From: Erythrobacter litoralis
Lineage (GTDB): Bacteria; Pseudomonadota; Alphaproteobacteria; Sphingomonadales; Sphingomonadaceae
Reading direction: 5' to 3'
Assembly (NCBI RefSeq): GCF_029760855.1
Contig: NZ_SOSI01000009.1
Span: forward strand, 16,991-80,990
Length of the DNA stretch: 64,000 nucleotides
Below the pieces are notes generated by a model. That model was not told the DNA's origin, did no database searches, and saw nothing but the letters and a program-made list of their open reading frames with translations. Every line of letters starts with the position of its first letter. Position 1 is the first letter of the stretch. Below, piece after piece: positions 35,572 through 44,488 of the stretch. A program made the translations under genes and the position numbers.

Positions 35572-36502
35572 GCAACTGCCCATTCTGCCCCGCCCCATCG
35601 CAATCGAACGCGTCAGCGACCTACGCCTGTTCGCCCGGATTGCGGCCAACGGCAGCCTGTCAGCGGCGGCTCGCGAATTGGGCATGTCGCTGGGCAATGT
35701 ATCGTCGCGGCTGACGCGGCTCGAACAGGCACTCAACGTTCGCCTGATGCATCGCAGCACGCGTCGCCTCCATCTCACGGCCGAGGGTGAACTGTTCCTG
35801 CAGCGTGTCATGGCGATCATTGCAGCGGTCGAAGCGTTGGAAGATTCCATCGCCGGCGGCTTCGACGAGGTCAGCGGCCGCCTGCGGATCACTTGCAGCG
35901 CGGCCTTTGCCCGTCGCCATGTGGCCCCGGTCGTCAGACGGTTAGGCGAACTCCATCCTGAAATTACGCTTGATATTTTTGCGACAGACGAAACTGTCGA
36001 CCTCATCAGCGAAGGCATCGATGTCGCGATCCGGCAGTCTCCACTGCCCGATTCCAACATGATTACACGCAATCTCATTCCGAACGATCGGGTAGCTTGT
36101 GCAAGTCCCGATTATCTCAAGAAGCACGGTGCGCCGCAACATCCAGAAGAGCTCGCAGCGCACAGGTGCATAGCGATCGGCATACCGGCGCAGACCGTCT
36201 GGCCCTTCACCGGTCCGGACGGATCCGAGGCAAATGTGCAAATAAAGCCATCGCTTTATATCAGTCAGGGCGATGCTGGCCATGAAGCGGCTTTGGAAGG
36301 CGCAGGGATAGCGCTGAAATCGCGTATCGATGTGATCGGTGATTTCGCAAACGGGCGCCTCTCCGAGCTATTTCCCGGGTGGACATCCCCCGGATCACCC
36401 ATCCAGGCCGTTATGCCAAGCAGCGAACAGGTCCCGGTCAAAGTACGGACCTTCCTTTCGCTTTTAAGCGACAGCCTCAAGAGCAAACTCGACGGCTACT
36501 GA
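35525..36502 (+). CDS. LysR-family transcriptional regulator
   Basis: About 325 residues. The helix-turn-helix (RLFARIAANGSLSAAARELG and SSRLTRLEQALNVRL) begins about 35 residues in, because the only in-frame ATG codons are at 35525 and 35528, inside the upstream VOC gene; a TTG at 35507 is another option. The effector domain follows with GRLRITCSAAFARRHVAPVV. The 47-bp overlap with the VOC gene suggests coupled translation, and the VOC protein may be part of its regulon. Start uncertain. Confidence 0.82.
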   Translation: MMPKRARADGFQTRAEQLPILPRPIAIERVSDLRLFARIAANGSLSAAARELGMSLGNVSSRLTRLEQALNVRLMHRSTRRLHLTAEGELFLQRVMAIIAAVEALEDSIAGGFDEVSGRLRITCSAAFARRHVAPVVRRLGELHPEITLDIFATDETVDLISEGIDVAIRQSPLPDSNMITRNLIPNDRVACASPDYLKKHGAPQHPEELAAHRCIAIGIPAQTVWPFTGPDGSEANVQIKPSLYISQGDAGHEAALEGAGIALKSRIDVIGDFANGRLSELFPGWTSPGSPIQAVMPSSEQVPVKVRTFLSLLSDSLKSKLDGY

Positions 36503-36556
36503 TACCTATTCAAACATCGGGGCGGAGCCGGGCGCTGGAGCCCGACCCCGCGCCGG

Positions 36557-37348
36557 TCAGATGCTGTCTACTACGCCGCCATCCACGCGCAGCGCTGCAC
36601 CTGTCGTTGCCGAAGCCTGATTTGAGCAGGCATATACTATCATGTTGGCGACTTCATCGACGCTAGCGACGCGTTCGATGATCGAGGACGGTCGATTTTC
36701 CTTCACGAAATCCTTGCCCGCCTCTTCAAGAGACTTGCCGTTCTTTTTGGCATCGTCGCGGAGCATGTCTTTGACCCCGTCGGACATTGTCGGTCCCGGA
36801 AGAACAGAATTCACCGTTACGCCTGTTCCCGACAGGCGCTTTGCCAAGCCACGCGCTATGGCCGTGCAGGCGGTCTTGGTCATGCCGTAATGAATCATGT
36901 CGGACGGAATGTTGAACGCTGATTCCGAGGAAAGGAAAACGATCCGGCCCCAACCGGCGTCCATCATGGACTTCGCGTAGACACGCGAAAGTCTGACCCC
37001 TGATAGCACATTGACTTCGTAGAACCGCATCCATTCGTCGTCAGGTATTTCGAAAAAGTCGTCTGGACCGAAAACTCCGGCATTGTTCACGAGAATGTCG
37101 CAGGATGGATGCGCAGTTATCACCGCGTCGCAGCCTTCGGCCGTTCCCAAATCCGCAGTCACACCATCAACTTCGCGGTCGGGATACTTGGTTTGTAGCT
37201 TGGCAACGATTTCGTCCACATCGGACTGGCTGCGCCCGTTCACTGTTACGCTCGCTCCTGCAAAAAGCAGGCCTTCTGCCGTGCCCAATCCGATACCCTT
37301 GGTCGACCCGGTTACGATCGCGTGCTTTCCCGATAAGTCGATTTGCAT
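36557..37348 (-). CDS. SDR-family NAD(P)-dependent oxidoreductase
   Basis: A 263-residue classical short-chain dehydrogenase: cofactor motif TGSTKGIGLGTAEG, NNAG at LVNNAGVFG, catalytic Ser in FLSSESAF and HYGMTK as YxxxK, C-terminal DGGVVDSI. The sequence resembles 3-oxoacyl-reductase-like enzymes, but the substrate is unknown. It converges on the LysR gene at 35525 and faces away from the DMT gene at 37571. Confidence 0.87.
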   Translation of the reverse strand: MQIDLSGKHAIVTGSTKGIGLGTAEGLLFAGASVTVNGRSQSDVDEIVAKLQTKYPDREVDGVTADLGTAEGCDAVITAHPSCDILVNNAGVFGPDDFFEIPDDEWMRFYEVNVLSGVRLSRVYAKSMMDAGWGRIVFLSSESAFNIPSDMIHYGMTKTACTAIARGLAKRLSGTGVTVNSVLPGPTMSDGVKDMLRDDAKKNGKSLEEAGKDFVKENRPSSIIERVASVDEVANMIVYACSNQASATTGAALRVDGGVVDSI

Positions 37349-37570
37349 GGTTGTTCCTATCGTCCGTTTCCTTTGTGAGCGGTTGATTTAGGACCCATAT
37401 TCATTTCAACCATCGATCGTTGGGGAAAGGTGTCTTCAGTATTGTCGAGGAATACCGTCCCCGAGCGCGAGAGGATCTGCCTCGCAATACAGTCTTTCAA
37501 ATTCCGCAATAGCTGATTGCGACTGCCGCCCGTTTGATAGGCAACCCTCGCGGCAGGAAGGCCACAATTA

Positions 37571-38026
37571 ATGCAGTATCTTGCGATACCTTTTATCATA
37601 CTCGCCGGTATCCTGAATTCCGTTCAAACCGGTGCCAACACGACCGTTGAAAGGACTATCGGGTCCGTCGGCATATCTCTTGCGATCATCGGATTTGTGA
37701 CATTCCTGACCGGAGCCGTTGCAGCGATTGGCGGCCAGGCGTTGGCAGACGAGCGGATGCCACGAATCGCCGACTTGGCAAGCTTACCATGGTGGGCGTG
37801 GTTGGGAGGGGCGATGGGGGCGTTTTACGTCGCGTCGATGCTATTGTTTGCAAGTCAGGTGGGCGCGGCCGTCTTCATGGCGCTCTCCGTCACGGCGGCG
37901 GTAATAACCTCGCTTGTCATGGATCATTTCGGCCTTCTTGGATTCGAGGTGAAGCCGGCCAATATCGGCCGCATCGTCGGCGCCACAGCTATGATCGGCG
38001 GCGTCGCTCTCATCGCGAAGAGCTGA
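37571..38026 (+). CDS. DMT-superfamily small membrane protein (YdcZ/DUF606)
   Basis: A 151-residue inner-membrane protein with five predicted helices (for example IPFIILAGILNSVQTGAN and WAWLGGAMGAFYVASMLLF). This five-helix half-size form matches the DUF606/YdcZ branch of the drug/metabolite transporter superfamily, which works as a homo- or heterodimer. ATG at 37571. It precedes the GH15 hydrolase by four bases, suggesting one operon with the carbohydrate enzymes and perhaps a role in moving their substrates, which is inferred from position only. Confidence 0.8.
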   Translation: MQYLAIPFIILAGILNSVQTGANTTVERTIGSVGISLAIIGFVTFLTGAVAAIGGQALADERMPRIADLASLPWWAWLGGAMGAFYVASMLLFASQVGAAVFMALSVTAAVITSLVMDHFGLLGFEVKPANIGRIVGATAMIGGVALIAKS

Positions 38027-38030
38027 CAGT

Positions 38031-39962
38031 ATGTCGGCTGACAAAATCCCTGCGGCATCGTCACCCATCAGTGCCTATGGCCTGATTGGTGACACGCATA
38101 CCACTGCCCTCGTCAATCGCTCGGGCTCGATCGACTGGCTGTGCTGGCCCCGACACGACAGTCCCGCGATTTGCACTCGTTTGCTGGATGAAAACGATGG
38201 GGGCCGGCTTACAGTTGGCGGTCCGGATTGGACCTTTCGTGATCGACGCTACTTGCCCGGGACCAATATACTCGAGACGCGTTTCACTACCGAAACGGGC
38301 GAAGTAACCGTAACCGATTTCATGGTCGTCCATCCGCCAACGACCGACCGAACCCAAGCTTGCGCGAAAACTGTCGACACGCGCCAGCGCCTTCTGCGGA
38401 TTGTGACGGTCACGAAGGGAACGGTTTCCGGCCAGTTCGAGGTACGACTTCGTGCAGACTACGGGCAAAGACCCTTTGCCTTCGACCGCAAGGGCAAAGA
38501 TCGACATCTTTCGGCCAAGCTGAACGAGGAACACAAATTGTGGGCCGAAAGCGACCATCCGCTTGTTTCGGGCGAAGATGGAACACTGCAGGTTCCTTTC
38601 AACCTGACGAAAAGCCACCGCGCTTTTCTCGCCTTGACCCTCGTTTCGGAGGTTCGCAGCGATAACTTGCTTTGGCTGGACGATGCGCTCGAAGAATTGC
38701 GGCACACCCGCCAGTACTGGCAGAAGTGGTCAGGCCTTATCGAATACAAAGGACCGCATCGGGCGATGGTCGAACGGTCTGCCCTCGTCCTCAAGCTTCT
38801 CACATATTCTCCTTCCGGCGCGATCATTGCTGCACCTACCACTGGCCTTCCAGAGGCCGTCCCGGGCAACCGCAATTACGATTACCGCTTCAGCTGGATC
38901 AGGGATGCCAGCTTCACCATCAATGCATTCTGCAACCTTGGCTATTCCCGCGAGGCGGAAGACTACCTGCGGTTTTTGAGTGACGCAGAGGCTTCGGACG
39001 CCAGCAAGCTACGGCTCCTCTACTCCATTTCGGACGAGCAGACAGATGAGAAGGTTCTGGACCATCTTCCGGGTTGGAACGGAATAGGACCGGTTCGCAT
39101 AGGAAACGCCGCAGCTGACCAGGACCAGCATGATATTTATGGCGAATTCCTTGTGGCCGTTCATGCCTATCTTGAATCGGTCGCTTACGATCCCCCTGAT
39201 TGGGCCGTCAAACGCATCCCGGCGATCGTACGCAACCTGGCGGAGCATGCGCTCCGCCATCATGGAAAACCGGACCGAGGGATTTGGGAACTGCGGGATG
39301 GCTCGGCTAAACTTCAGCACTCTCAGGCGTTGCTGTGGGTTGCCTTGGACAGGGCAGTCAAAACTGCCAGGAAACTTGGCGGCTTCAAGGAAGAGGAGAT
39401 TGCGGTCTGGCAGGACGCCGCCAACCGGATCCGCCCCCTCTTCGACGACGATTGCTGGAATGCGGAACAGGGTTTTTATGCCAGATCTCCCGGATCGGAC
39501 GTGCTCGACGCTGCAGTCCTGCGGACAGTCCTGTTCGATGCGCTAGAAGCTGACAGCGACCGGATGCGCAGCACGCTTGATGCGGTCGAGAGGTTGCTGA
39601 CCGATCCCGAGGATCGCGACCTTGTCTACCGGTATCGTCAAGATGACGGCCTTGAGGGCAAGGAAGCCACCTTCCTGGCCTGCGCGTTCTGGCGGGTCGG
39701 CGTGCTCGCCCTGCGGGGAGATGTCGACCGAGCCGAGGCGGTCTTCGAGCGGCTGCTCGACAAGGCCAATGACCTCGGCCTCTTTTCAGAGGAAATCGAA
39801 AGCGGAAGCGACGCATTTCGTGGCAACTTTCCGCAGGCCTTCTCCCATATGTGCGTCATAAATCACGCCATTCGCCTTCAGCGATGCAGAAATGCACTGA
39901 ACGCAGAACAGCGACGTAGATCCGAAAAATCGCCACAGGAAATCTTGGAGACAATAAAATGA
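38031..39962 (+). CDS. Glycoside hydrolase family 15 protein (glucoamylase/trehalase-like)
   Basis: A 643-residue GH15 protein. An N-terminal beta-sandwich domain (about 10-230, IGDTHTTALVNRSGSIDWLC) is followed by the (alpha/alpha)6 barrel with FSWIRDASFTINAF near residue 290 and the C-terminal FSEEIESGSDAFRGNFPQAF, containing a probable catalytic glutamate. No signal peptide is visible, so it acts in the cytoplasm on alpha-glucosides such as trehalose or maltodextrins. Its stop overlaps the start of the next gene (ATGA), coupling it to a glucose-fructose oxidoreductase-like enzyme. Confidence 0.9.
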   Translation: MSADKIPAASSPISAYGLIGDTHTTALVNRSGSIDWLCWPRHDSPAICTRLLDENDGGRLTVGGPDWTFRDRRYLPGTNILETRFTTETGEVTVTDFMVVHPPTTDRTQACAKTVDTRQRLLRIVTVTKGTVSGQFEVRLRADYGQRPFAFDRKGKDRHLSAKLNEEHKLWAESDHPLVSGEDGTLQVPFNLTKSHRAFLALTLVSEVRSDNLLWLDDALEELRHTRQYWQKWSGLIEYKGPHRAMVERSALVLKLLTYSPSGAIIAAPTTGLPEAVPGNRNYDYRFSWIRDASFTINAFCNLGYSREAEDYLRFLSDAEASDASKLRLLYSISDEQTDEKVLDHLPGWNGIGPVRIGNAAADQDQHDIYGEFLVAVHAYLESVAYDPPDWAVKRIPAIVRNLAEHALRHHGKPDRGIWELRDGSAKLQHSQALLWVALDRAVKTARKLGGFKEEEIAVWQDAANRIRPLFDDDCWNAEQGFYARSPGSDVLDAAVLRTVLFDALEADSDRMRSTLDAVERLLTDPEDRDLVYRYRQDDGLEGKEATFLACAFWRVGVLALRGDVDRAEAVFERLLDKANDLGLFSEEIESGSDAFRGNFPQAFSHMCVINHAIRLQRCRNALNAEQRRRSEKSPQEILETIK

Positions 39963-41206
39963 TGAGCATCACCCATCTTAAAAGACGCAACTTTCTCAAA
40001 TCATCCGCTATCGGCCTGAGTGCTGGATTGGCAGCACCGGCTCTCGCACAGTCTTCATCATCATTATCATCATCCGGGATCGCCGATCCAGGGACCGGGC
40101 CACAGGCAGCGAAATCCATTCCCAATGCTGCGGTGGGTCGTCCTCAACCCGAACTGACCTATGAAAATCCCTTGCCCAAAAGCCAGCAGCTCGGATGGGC
40201 CGTGGCCGGCGTCGGCCATTATGCCCAGAACCGGGCTCTGCCCGCCATAGCGCGCGCCCGCCGGGCAAAGCTGACCGCGCTCGTTTCGGGCAACCCGGAA
40301 AAGGCTGGACGGGTCGGCGCGGGTTATGGCGTAGATGGCTCCAGTATTTACGATTACGGTGACATGGCGAGCCTGGCGCAGGACGACGCTGTGGACGTGG
40401 TTTATGTCATTACGCCGAATTCGATCCACGAACCCATAGTTACCCGCGCCTTCGAAGCGGGTAAGCACGTGATGTGCGAAAAGCCGTTCGCCACCAGTTC
40501 CGCCGCGTGCCAGCGGATGATTGATGCCGGCAAGGCCGCCGGCCGTAAACTGATGGTGGCCTATCGCGCGCATTTCGAGCCGCACAATGTCATGGCGAAG
40601 AAGTTGATAGACGAGGGGGTGCTGGGCGATGTCTGGTTCGGCACTTCCGACCATCACCGGGTGCTCGATCCGAAAGCCGAACGCGATCAATGGCGGATGG
40701 TGAAGGAGATAGCAGGTGGCGGGTCGCTTCCCGATATCGGAATCTACGCGTTCAACGGCCTTATATGGCTGCTCGGGGAAGAGCCCGTTCGCGTTCGTGG
40801 CGTTCTCACCTCACCGCCCGGCGAAGCCCGGTTCAACGAAGTCGAGGCGTTCTCGCGCGTGGACTTCGAGTTCGCGTCAGGAAAGGTTGCGCAGATTTCG
40901 TCCGGCTATACCGGGAACAAGAAGCGCATCGACATCATCGGAACCGAGGCCACGATCACGATGGACCCGGCGACAGCATACGAGGGAAACCAGCTGTCGC
41001 TGATCACGAACTCGGAAAAAACTATGATCGTGCCGGACAAGCTGACCCGCTTCCAGTTCGACGACGAAATCGACCACTTCTGCCGAGCAATTCAGGAAGG
41101 AACCGAAATTGCTACTCCAGGCGAAATGGGATTGCGCGATTTGAAGATCATCGAAGCCATTCAACGATCCGGCGAAACGAATGACTGGGTAGACCTGAAC
41201 CTTTAA
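39959..41206 (+). CDS. Periplasmic glucose-fructose oxidoreductase-like protein (Gfo/Idh/MocA)
   Basis: A 415-residue Gfo/Idh/MocA enzyme. The N-terminus KRRNFLKSSAIGLSAGLAAP is a twin-arginine signal, so it is exported folded with its NADP. The Rossmann domain begins at WAVAGVGHYAQNRALPAI, and HVMCEKPFATS carries the conserved Glu-Lys-Pro; GGGSLPDIGIYAFNG and a C-terminal beta sheet complete it. The layout matches Zymomonas glucose-fructose oxidoreductase, which makes gluconolactone and sorbitol. It starts within the GH15 stop, so glucose released by GH15 may be linked to it, though the compartments differ. Confidence 0.87.
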   Translation: MMSITHLKRRNFLKSSAIGLSAGLAAPALAQSSSSLSSSGIADPGTGPQAAKSIPNAAVGRPQPELTYENPLPKSQQLGWAVAGVGHYAQNRALPAIARARRAKLTALVSGNPEKAGRVGAGYGVDGSSIYDYGDMASLAQDDAVDVVYVITPNSIHEPIVTRAFEAGKHVMCEKPFATSSAACQRMIDAGKAAGRKLMVAYRAHFEPHNVMAKKLIDEGVLGDVWFGTSDHHRVLDPKAERDQWRMVKEIAGGGSLPDIGIYAFNGLIWLLGEEPVRVRGVLTSPPGEARFNEVEAFSRVDFEFASGKVAQISSGYTGNKKRIDIIGTEATITMDPATAYEGNQLSLITNSEKTMIVPDKLTRFQFDDEIDHFCRAIQEGTEIATPGEMGLRDLKIIEAIQRSGETNDWVDLNL

Positions 41207-41220
41207 GTATGGGGACCAGA

Positions 41221-41244
41221 GGCTAGTGCCTCGCGGCACTAGCC
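41221..41244. terminator. Perfect inverted repeat between convergent genes
   Basis: GGCTAGTGCC (41221-41230) and GGCACTAGCC (41235-41244) form a 10-bp stem with a TCGC loop, overlapping the stop codon of the minus-strand metallo-hydrolase. No T-tract follows on either side, so it may block readthrough or protect 3' ends rather than act as a classical terminator. Confidence 0.5.
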
Positions 41245-42153
41245 GGGATCCGGCACTTCTGGTCGCATCGTAACATAATAATCGTCTATCAACTGGTTGA
41301 AGACGCCTTCGATATTTGCATCCCTCCACGCATCGAACTGCTTGAGGCTCGACCAGTTGGAAAGGTCTAGGGAGTTCTGAATAGCCTCGAGAGACTGCCC
41401 GGCAATGATACCTCGAAGCACCCCATCATGCAGAGCTTCAAGGTAGGACAAATAGAATTCGATATCTTCACGCGTACCGATATCCGCATGGCCGCCGATG
41501 AATACTGAAAAGTCCTTGTCCGACATGTCGGAAAGTATCGCACGGGTGGACGAGATCATGCCGTTGATATCGTAGCCATCAAGGGTCTGGTAAGGCAGGC
41601 GCCCGATCACAATCCAGTCGACAACATGTAGCGCATGTTGCTGCGGAAACAACATTGATACGGATCCCTTGCCGTTGTTTGCGCCCCAATAATCAAGGCG
41701 GATGTCGCCCGCGCCGGGCAGGGTAATCGTCAGCCGGTTATAGAACACCACATCCGGCATTCGTACATTCGCTTGGTTAAGTTTCCAGGTCTCCGCTGCC
41801 AGCTCATGCGCGATAAAAATCGTATCACCATCGTCAAGCGCTTCTCCGCCATAGGCGTGATCCGGGTGGCTATGACTATAGATCACATGCGTAATCTGTT
41901 TGTTTGGATGACGCCGTGCCAGCTCCCCTCTCAACCAAGTGGCGGCTTGTGCGCTCAGCGGATCTGCAACAGCGATGCCTTCGTCATGCACGATATAGAC
42001 TGAATGATAGGACCCGGCGGTCCAGCGATAAAGTGAGCCGTCGATATGGCGAATGGCATATTGTGTGTCTTGAGCAGCAACGGGGGATGGAACGATGATG
42101 ACCGAAGCCACGGTAGATACGGACATTGCGACAGCGGTCAGGATCTTGTGCAA
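41239..42153 (-). CDS. Secreted MBL-fold metallo-hydrolase
   Basis: A 304-residue metallo-beta-lactamase-fold protein with a signal peptide ending at SPVAAQ (about residue 29). The metal motif is IYSHSHPDHAYGGEAL, with further histidine in FIGGHADIGTR. A TTG at 42153 is taken as start: GGAGG sits five bases upstream and the signal peptide then begins directly, whereas the ATG-like upstream position at 42189 would prepend odd residues. It is a periplasmic hydrolase of unknown substrate. Confidence 0.8.
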   Translation of the reverse strand: MHKILTAVAMSVSTVASVIIVPSPVAAQDTQYAIRHIDGSLYRWTAGSYHSVYIVHDEGIAVADPLSAQAATWLRGELARRHPNKQITHVIYSHSHPDHAYGGEALDDGDTIFIAHELAAETWKLNQANVRMPDVVFYNRLTITLPGAGDIRLDYWGANNGKGSVSMLFPQQHALHVVDWIVIGRLPYQTLDGYDINGMISSTRAILSDMSDKDFSVFIGGHADIGTREDIEFYLSYLEALHDGVLRGIIAGQSLEAIQNSLDLSNWSSLKQFDAWRDANIEGVFNQLIDDYYVTMRPEVPDPG

Positions 42154-42497
42154 GATTACCTCCGTATTTCGGATCGCCCCGGCCGGCAAGAAAGCATCAG
42201 GCGAACATCGTGAGACACCTACAGCATCACTCGGCCTAGCAAATCTTTTGTATCCCTTTCAGCATTAATACTCGGCAAGAGCTTTGACTGAGGAGAAGTT
42301 CCAACGTTTGAATTTTCGGTAGGCAGTCTTCCGGCATTGTGGACCGGTCTACCCTGGTCGGACCGGTATCCAAGCGTTTCACGCTGAGCGCGATTACAGC
42401 TACCCCCTAGGCGATGGCAGGGCAGAACGACAACCTCGAAGCGCATGCCGTAACGGCCCGGTTCCAATTCGCCTACTGATTGTCATGTCCGCAGGCT
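42154..42497. other. Intergenic region, no gene seen
   Basis: About 340 bp between the metallo-hydrolase start and the DUF421 stop. It holds the ribosome binding site of the metallo-hydrolase (CCTCC at 42159-42163 on the plus strand). No reading frame with family similarity or a start signal was found. Confidence 0.5.
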
Positions 42498-43055
42498 CTA
42501 TTCCTTGCGCGAGACGTGGCTCTCTTCTGGGCCATAGCCGCAATCAACCTCTTGCATGATTCCGTCCGACACTTCCGCAGGGCCGGACAGGATCGAGATG
42601 TCTCCGGTGCTTTCCAACACCATCGACCGCACTTCCGACAGATCCTTGATGTTTGCGCCGCGCAGTTTGTTTAGCACGTCGCTCTCCGACACTCTCGTTT
42701 TTTTCAGCGCGCCCATCAGGATCTTGCCATCATACATCAACATCATCGGATCGTTCTCGATCAGGACCTGGAAGGAACGCGACTGTCGGCGCAAGCGCGC
42801 CAGGATCACCTGAGCGATCAGGAGCGCGACGATCGCGCTAAGCGCCTGCACGAGCGCAGTCCAGTTGGTCACCGTTGCCGCCGAAGCAACCAAAGAGCCG
42901 GTCGCCAGTGTGATCACGAAATCGAAAGCCGTCATTTTAGAGAAGGTCCGAAGCCCGACTATTCGGACCACAACGATGACCCAAACCAATGCGATAAGAC
43001 CTAAAGCCGTGCCGCGCACGATCGCATTGAGGTAATCAGACAGGCCGAACATCAT
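42498..43055 (-). CDS. DUF421 membrane protein (YetF-like)
   Basis: A 185-residue inner-membrane protein: three N-terminal helices (about 10-85) followed by a cytosolic DUF421 domain with LIENDPMMLMYDGKIL and LRGANIKDLSEVRSMVLE, typical of the YetF/YkjA family. The function is unknown; related proteins are often stress or sporulation associated. ATG at 43055 follows AAGGAAAGA. It stands alone. Confidence 0.87.
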   Translation of the reverse strand: MMFGLSDYLNAIVRGTALGLIALVWVIVVVRIVGLRTFSKMTAFDFVITLATGSLVASAATVTNWTALVQALSAIVALLIAQVILARLRRQSRSFQVLIENDPMMLMYDGKILMGALKKTRVSESDVLNKLRGANIKDLSEVRSMVLESTGDISILSGPAEVSDGIMQEVDCGYGPEESHVSRKE

Positions 43056-43577
43056 AAAATCTTTCCTTCTTTGGTCCTGTAGGACCTGGCGAATTTGGCA
43101 GTCTGTCGATCCACCGGTTCGGCGACTGCGGGCTTGCGTTCCAAACCGTATTGCAACCGCCTGAAAGCATTGAGTTATTAAATCCCGCTAAAGCATTGAG
43201 TTATTAAATCCCGCTTGTAGGCCTTCTGTTCTTTTCGGAGACGCATCGCCGCTTCGCAAGCAAAACAAGCCATCGTCAACAAATACGTGTCGGGGGGTCC
43301 ATCGCTTTTAGGCTTGCGGGTTCGACATAGTAATCCAGACCGCCCACTTCGTCCAAGCGGGCATGAGCCCGGGCCAGCTCACGGCCCTAGATGTCGGCAT
43401 AGTCATGTCAGGCTTCGTATCGCCGCCGAGTCGTCCGAAAATCAAGCGCCACGCTGCCGCTGCCCCGAATCTGAACGAACGATTGATTTTGGAATCAATG
43501 GATCCGGTCGGAATGGCCGCATTTAGGGCGCTTAGCTGACCAGCAGCTCACGCTAGCTGCGGCCTTGTGGCTTGTGG
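43056..43577. other. Gene-free region with tandem repeat
   Basis: No supported gene. It includes an exact two-copy tandem repeat at 43164-43215, and several inverted fragments around 43536-43563 (CAGCTCACGCTAGCTG). A short plus-strand frame at 43287 lacks a start signal and family similarity. Confidence 0.5.
43164..43215. repeat. 26-bp perfect tandem duplication
   Basis: Two identical 26-bp units, 43164-43189 and 43190-43215, each starting AAAGCATTGAGTTATT and ending CCCGCT. The AT-rich core differs from the GC-rich surroundings. Confidence 0.9.
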
Positions 43578-43975
43578 GCCGATAGCTGACTGTCCGGTTC
43601 TAGCTAGCCAGATTGAAAGAGCAGACCTTCCAAAAAAACCATGGCTCGGCAAGTTCTGCGTAAAGGCTTACTACCAAGCTTCGTCGTGTCTTTCCAACAC
43701 CCCGCTTTCAACAACTGAAAAATCGCAACCCGTCCTAGCTTGCAGATTGATACAGCTCGATCAACATACCTTCGTTGTCCCTGATGAAGGTCCAGCGATC
43801 GCCGCTGCTGTCGGGCACATCGTTTACGGTATAGGCCAGTTCGACCCCGCTAGCCTGTAGTTCGGCGACGGTTTCATCCAAATCATCGACCACGATGGCG
43901 AAATGGTTGATGCCTCCTATCGACAGATTGCTTACGGCCTCCTTCCGTTCGGTGGCCATGGGCGAAGCGCTGTCC
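43578..43975. repeat. Diverged duplicate of the segment at 57634-58030 (copy A, truncated)
   Basis: Nearly 400 bp align with 57634-58030 at roughly 85-90% identity by eye, starting near CTGTCCGGTTCTAGCTAGC and running through the 3' end of a VOC gene to CGGTGGCCAT. The similarity stops within the VOC gene, leaving its first half absent here. Confidence 0.85.
43735..43967 (-). pseudogene. C-terminal fragment of a VOC-family protein
   Basis: From about 43967 down to the stop at 43735 the translation (MATERKEAVSNLSIGGINHF, then AIVVDDLDETVAEL and DRWTFIRDNEGMLIELYQ) matches residues 65 to the end of the intact VOC protein at 57793 with a handful of substitutions. The first module, with half of the metal ligands, is missing; an unrelated MLSTKDSASP leader precedes. 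It is a 5'-truncated duplicate and probably not functional. Confidence 0.8.
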
Positions 43976-44116
43976 TTCGTCGAGAGCATCTTCTGACCGG
44001 ACGAAACGATGAAGCGTCGCGTGGTAAGCAGGATGGGCTAATGCGCTGGCAACTTCCCTGATACCAACCACCGCACGAAGTGCGAGGAAGACCATGATAA
44101 ACGCTCTTTACGCAGT

Positions 44117-44485
44117 CTACGTCGAACGTTCCGAGTTTAATTTCTGCAAGCGAGCGATGACTGCGGAAGCGGTGCTCGGTTTCGCAACGATAGGCGCCTC
44201 GATACCTCGAAGATACTCGCCGGCACGATCGAGATCGCCGGTATGGAGGACGAAGGGAATGTCATGGTCGCGCAGTGTCCTCGCGATCGCGTCGCAGGTC
44301 TCATCGCGACCAAGATTAACGTCGAGCACAGCGCCGATGAAGGCGGTTTCGCCGACTGCAGAAATAGCCTCGCGACAGTTCGATGCAGTGACAGCGTCGC
44401 AACCAACATCCTCACATGCAAACTTAAGATCGAGGGCAACGAAGGGTTCGTCCTCAACCACGAGAATGGAATTGCTCTCTTGCAT
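44117..44485 (-). CDS. Single-domain response regulator (partner of LOV kinase)
   Basis: A 122-residue receiver domain without an output domain. Acidic residues Glu11-Asp12-Glu13, phosphoacceptor Asp55 in AVLDVNLG and Lys102-Pro103 in VAKPS are present; Thr82 follows in VLHTGD. It starts four bases after the LOV-HWE kinase stop and is its likely phosphorylation target. As a stand-alone receiver it may act by protein contact or as a phosphate sink. Confidence 0.9.
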   Translation of the reverse strand: MQESNSILVVEDEPFVALDLKFACEDVGCDAVTASNCREAISAVGETAFIGAVLDVNLGRDETCDAIARTLRDHDIPFVLHTGDLDRAGEYLRGIEAPIVAKPSTASAVIARLQKLNSERST

Positions 44486-44488
44486 ATC

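Noticed and set aside
37357..37599. An 80-codon minus-strand frame between the SDR and DMT genes
   Set aside because: It overlaps the start of the DMT gene, has no ribosome binding site and no recognisable domain.
43287..43526. A 79-codon plus-strand frame in the repeat-rich intergenic region
   Set aside because: Arg/Ser/His-rich composition typical of chance frames and no start signal.
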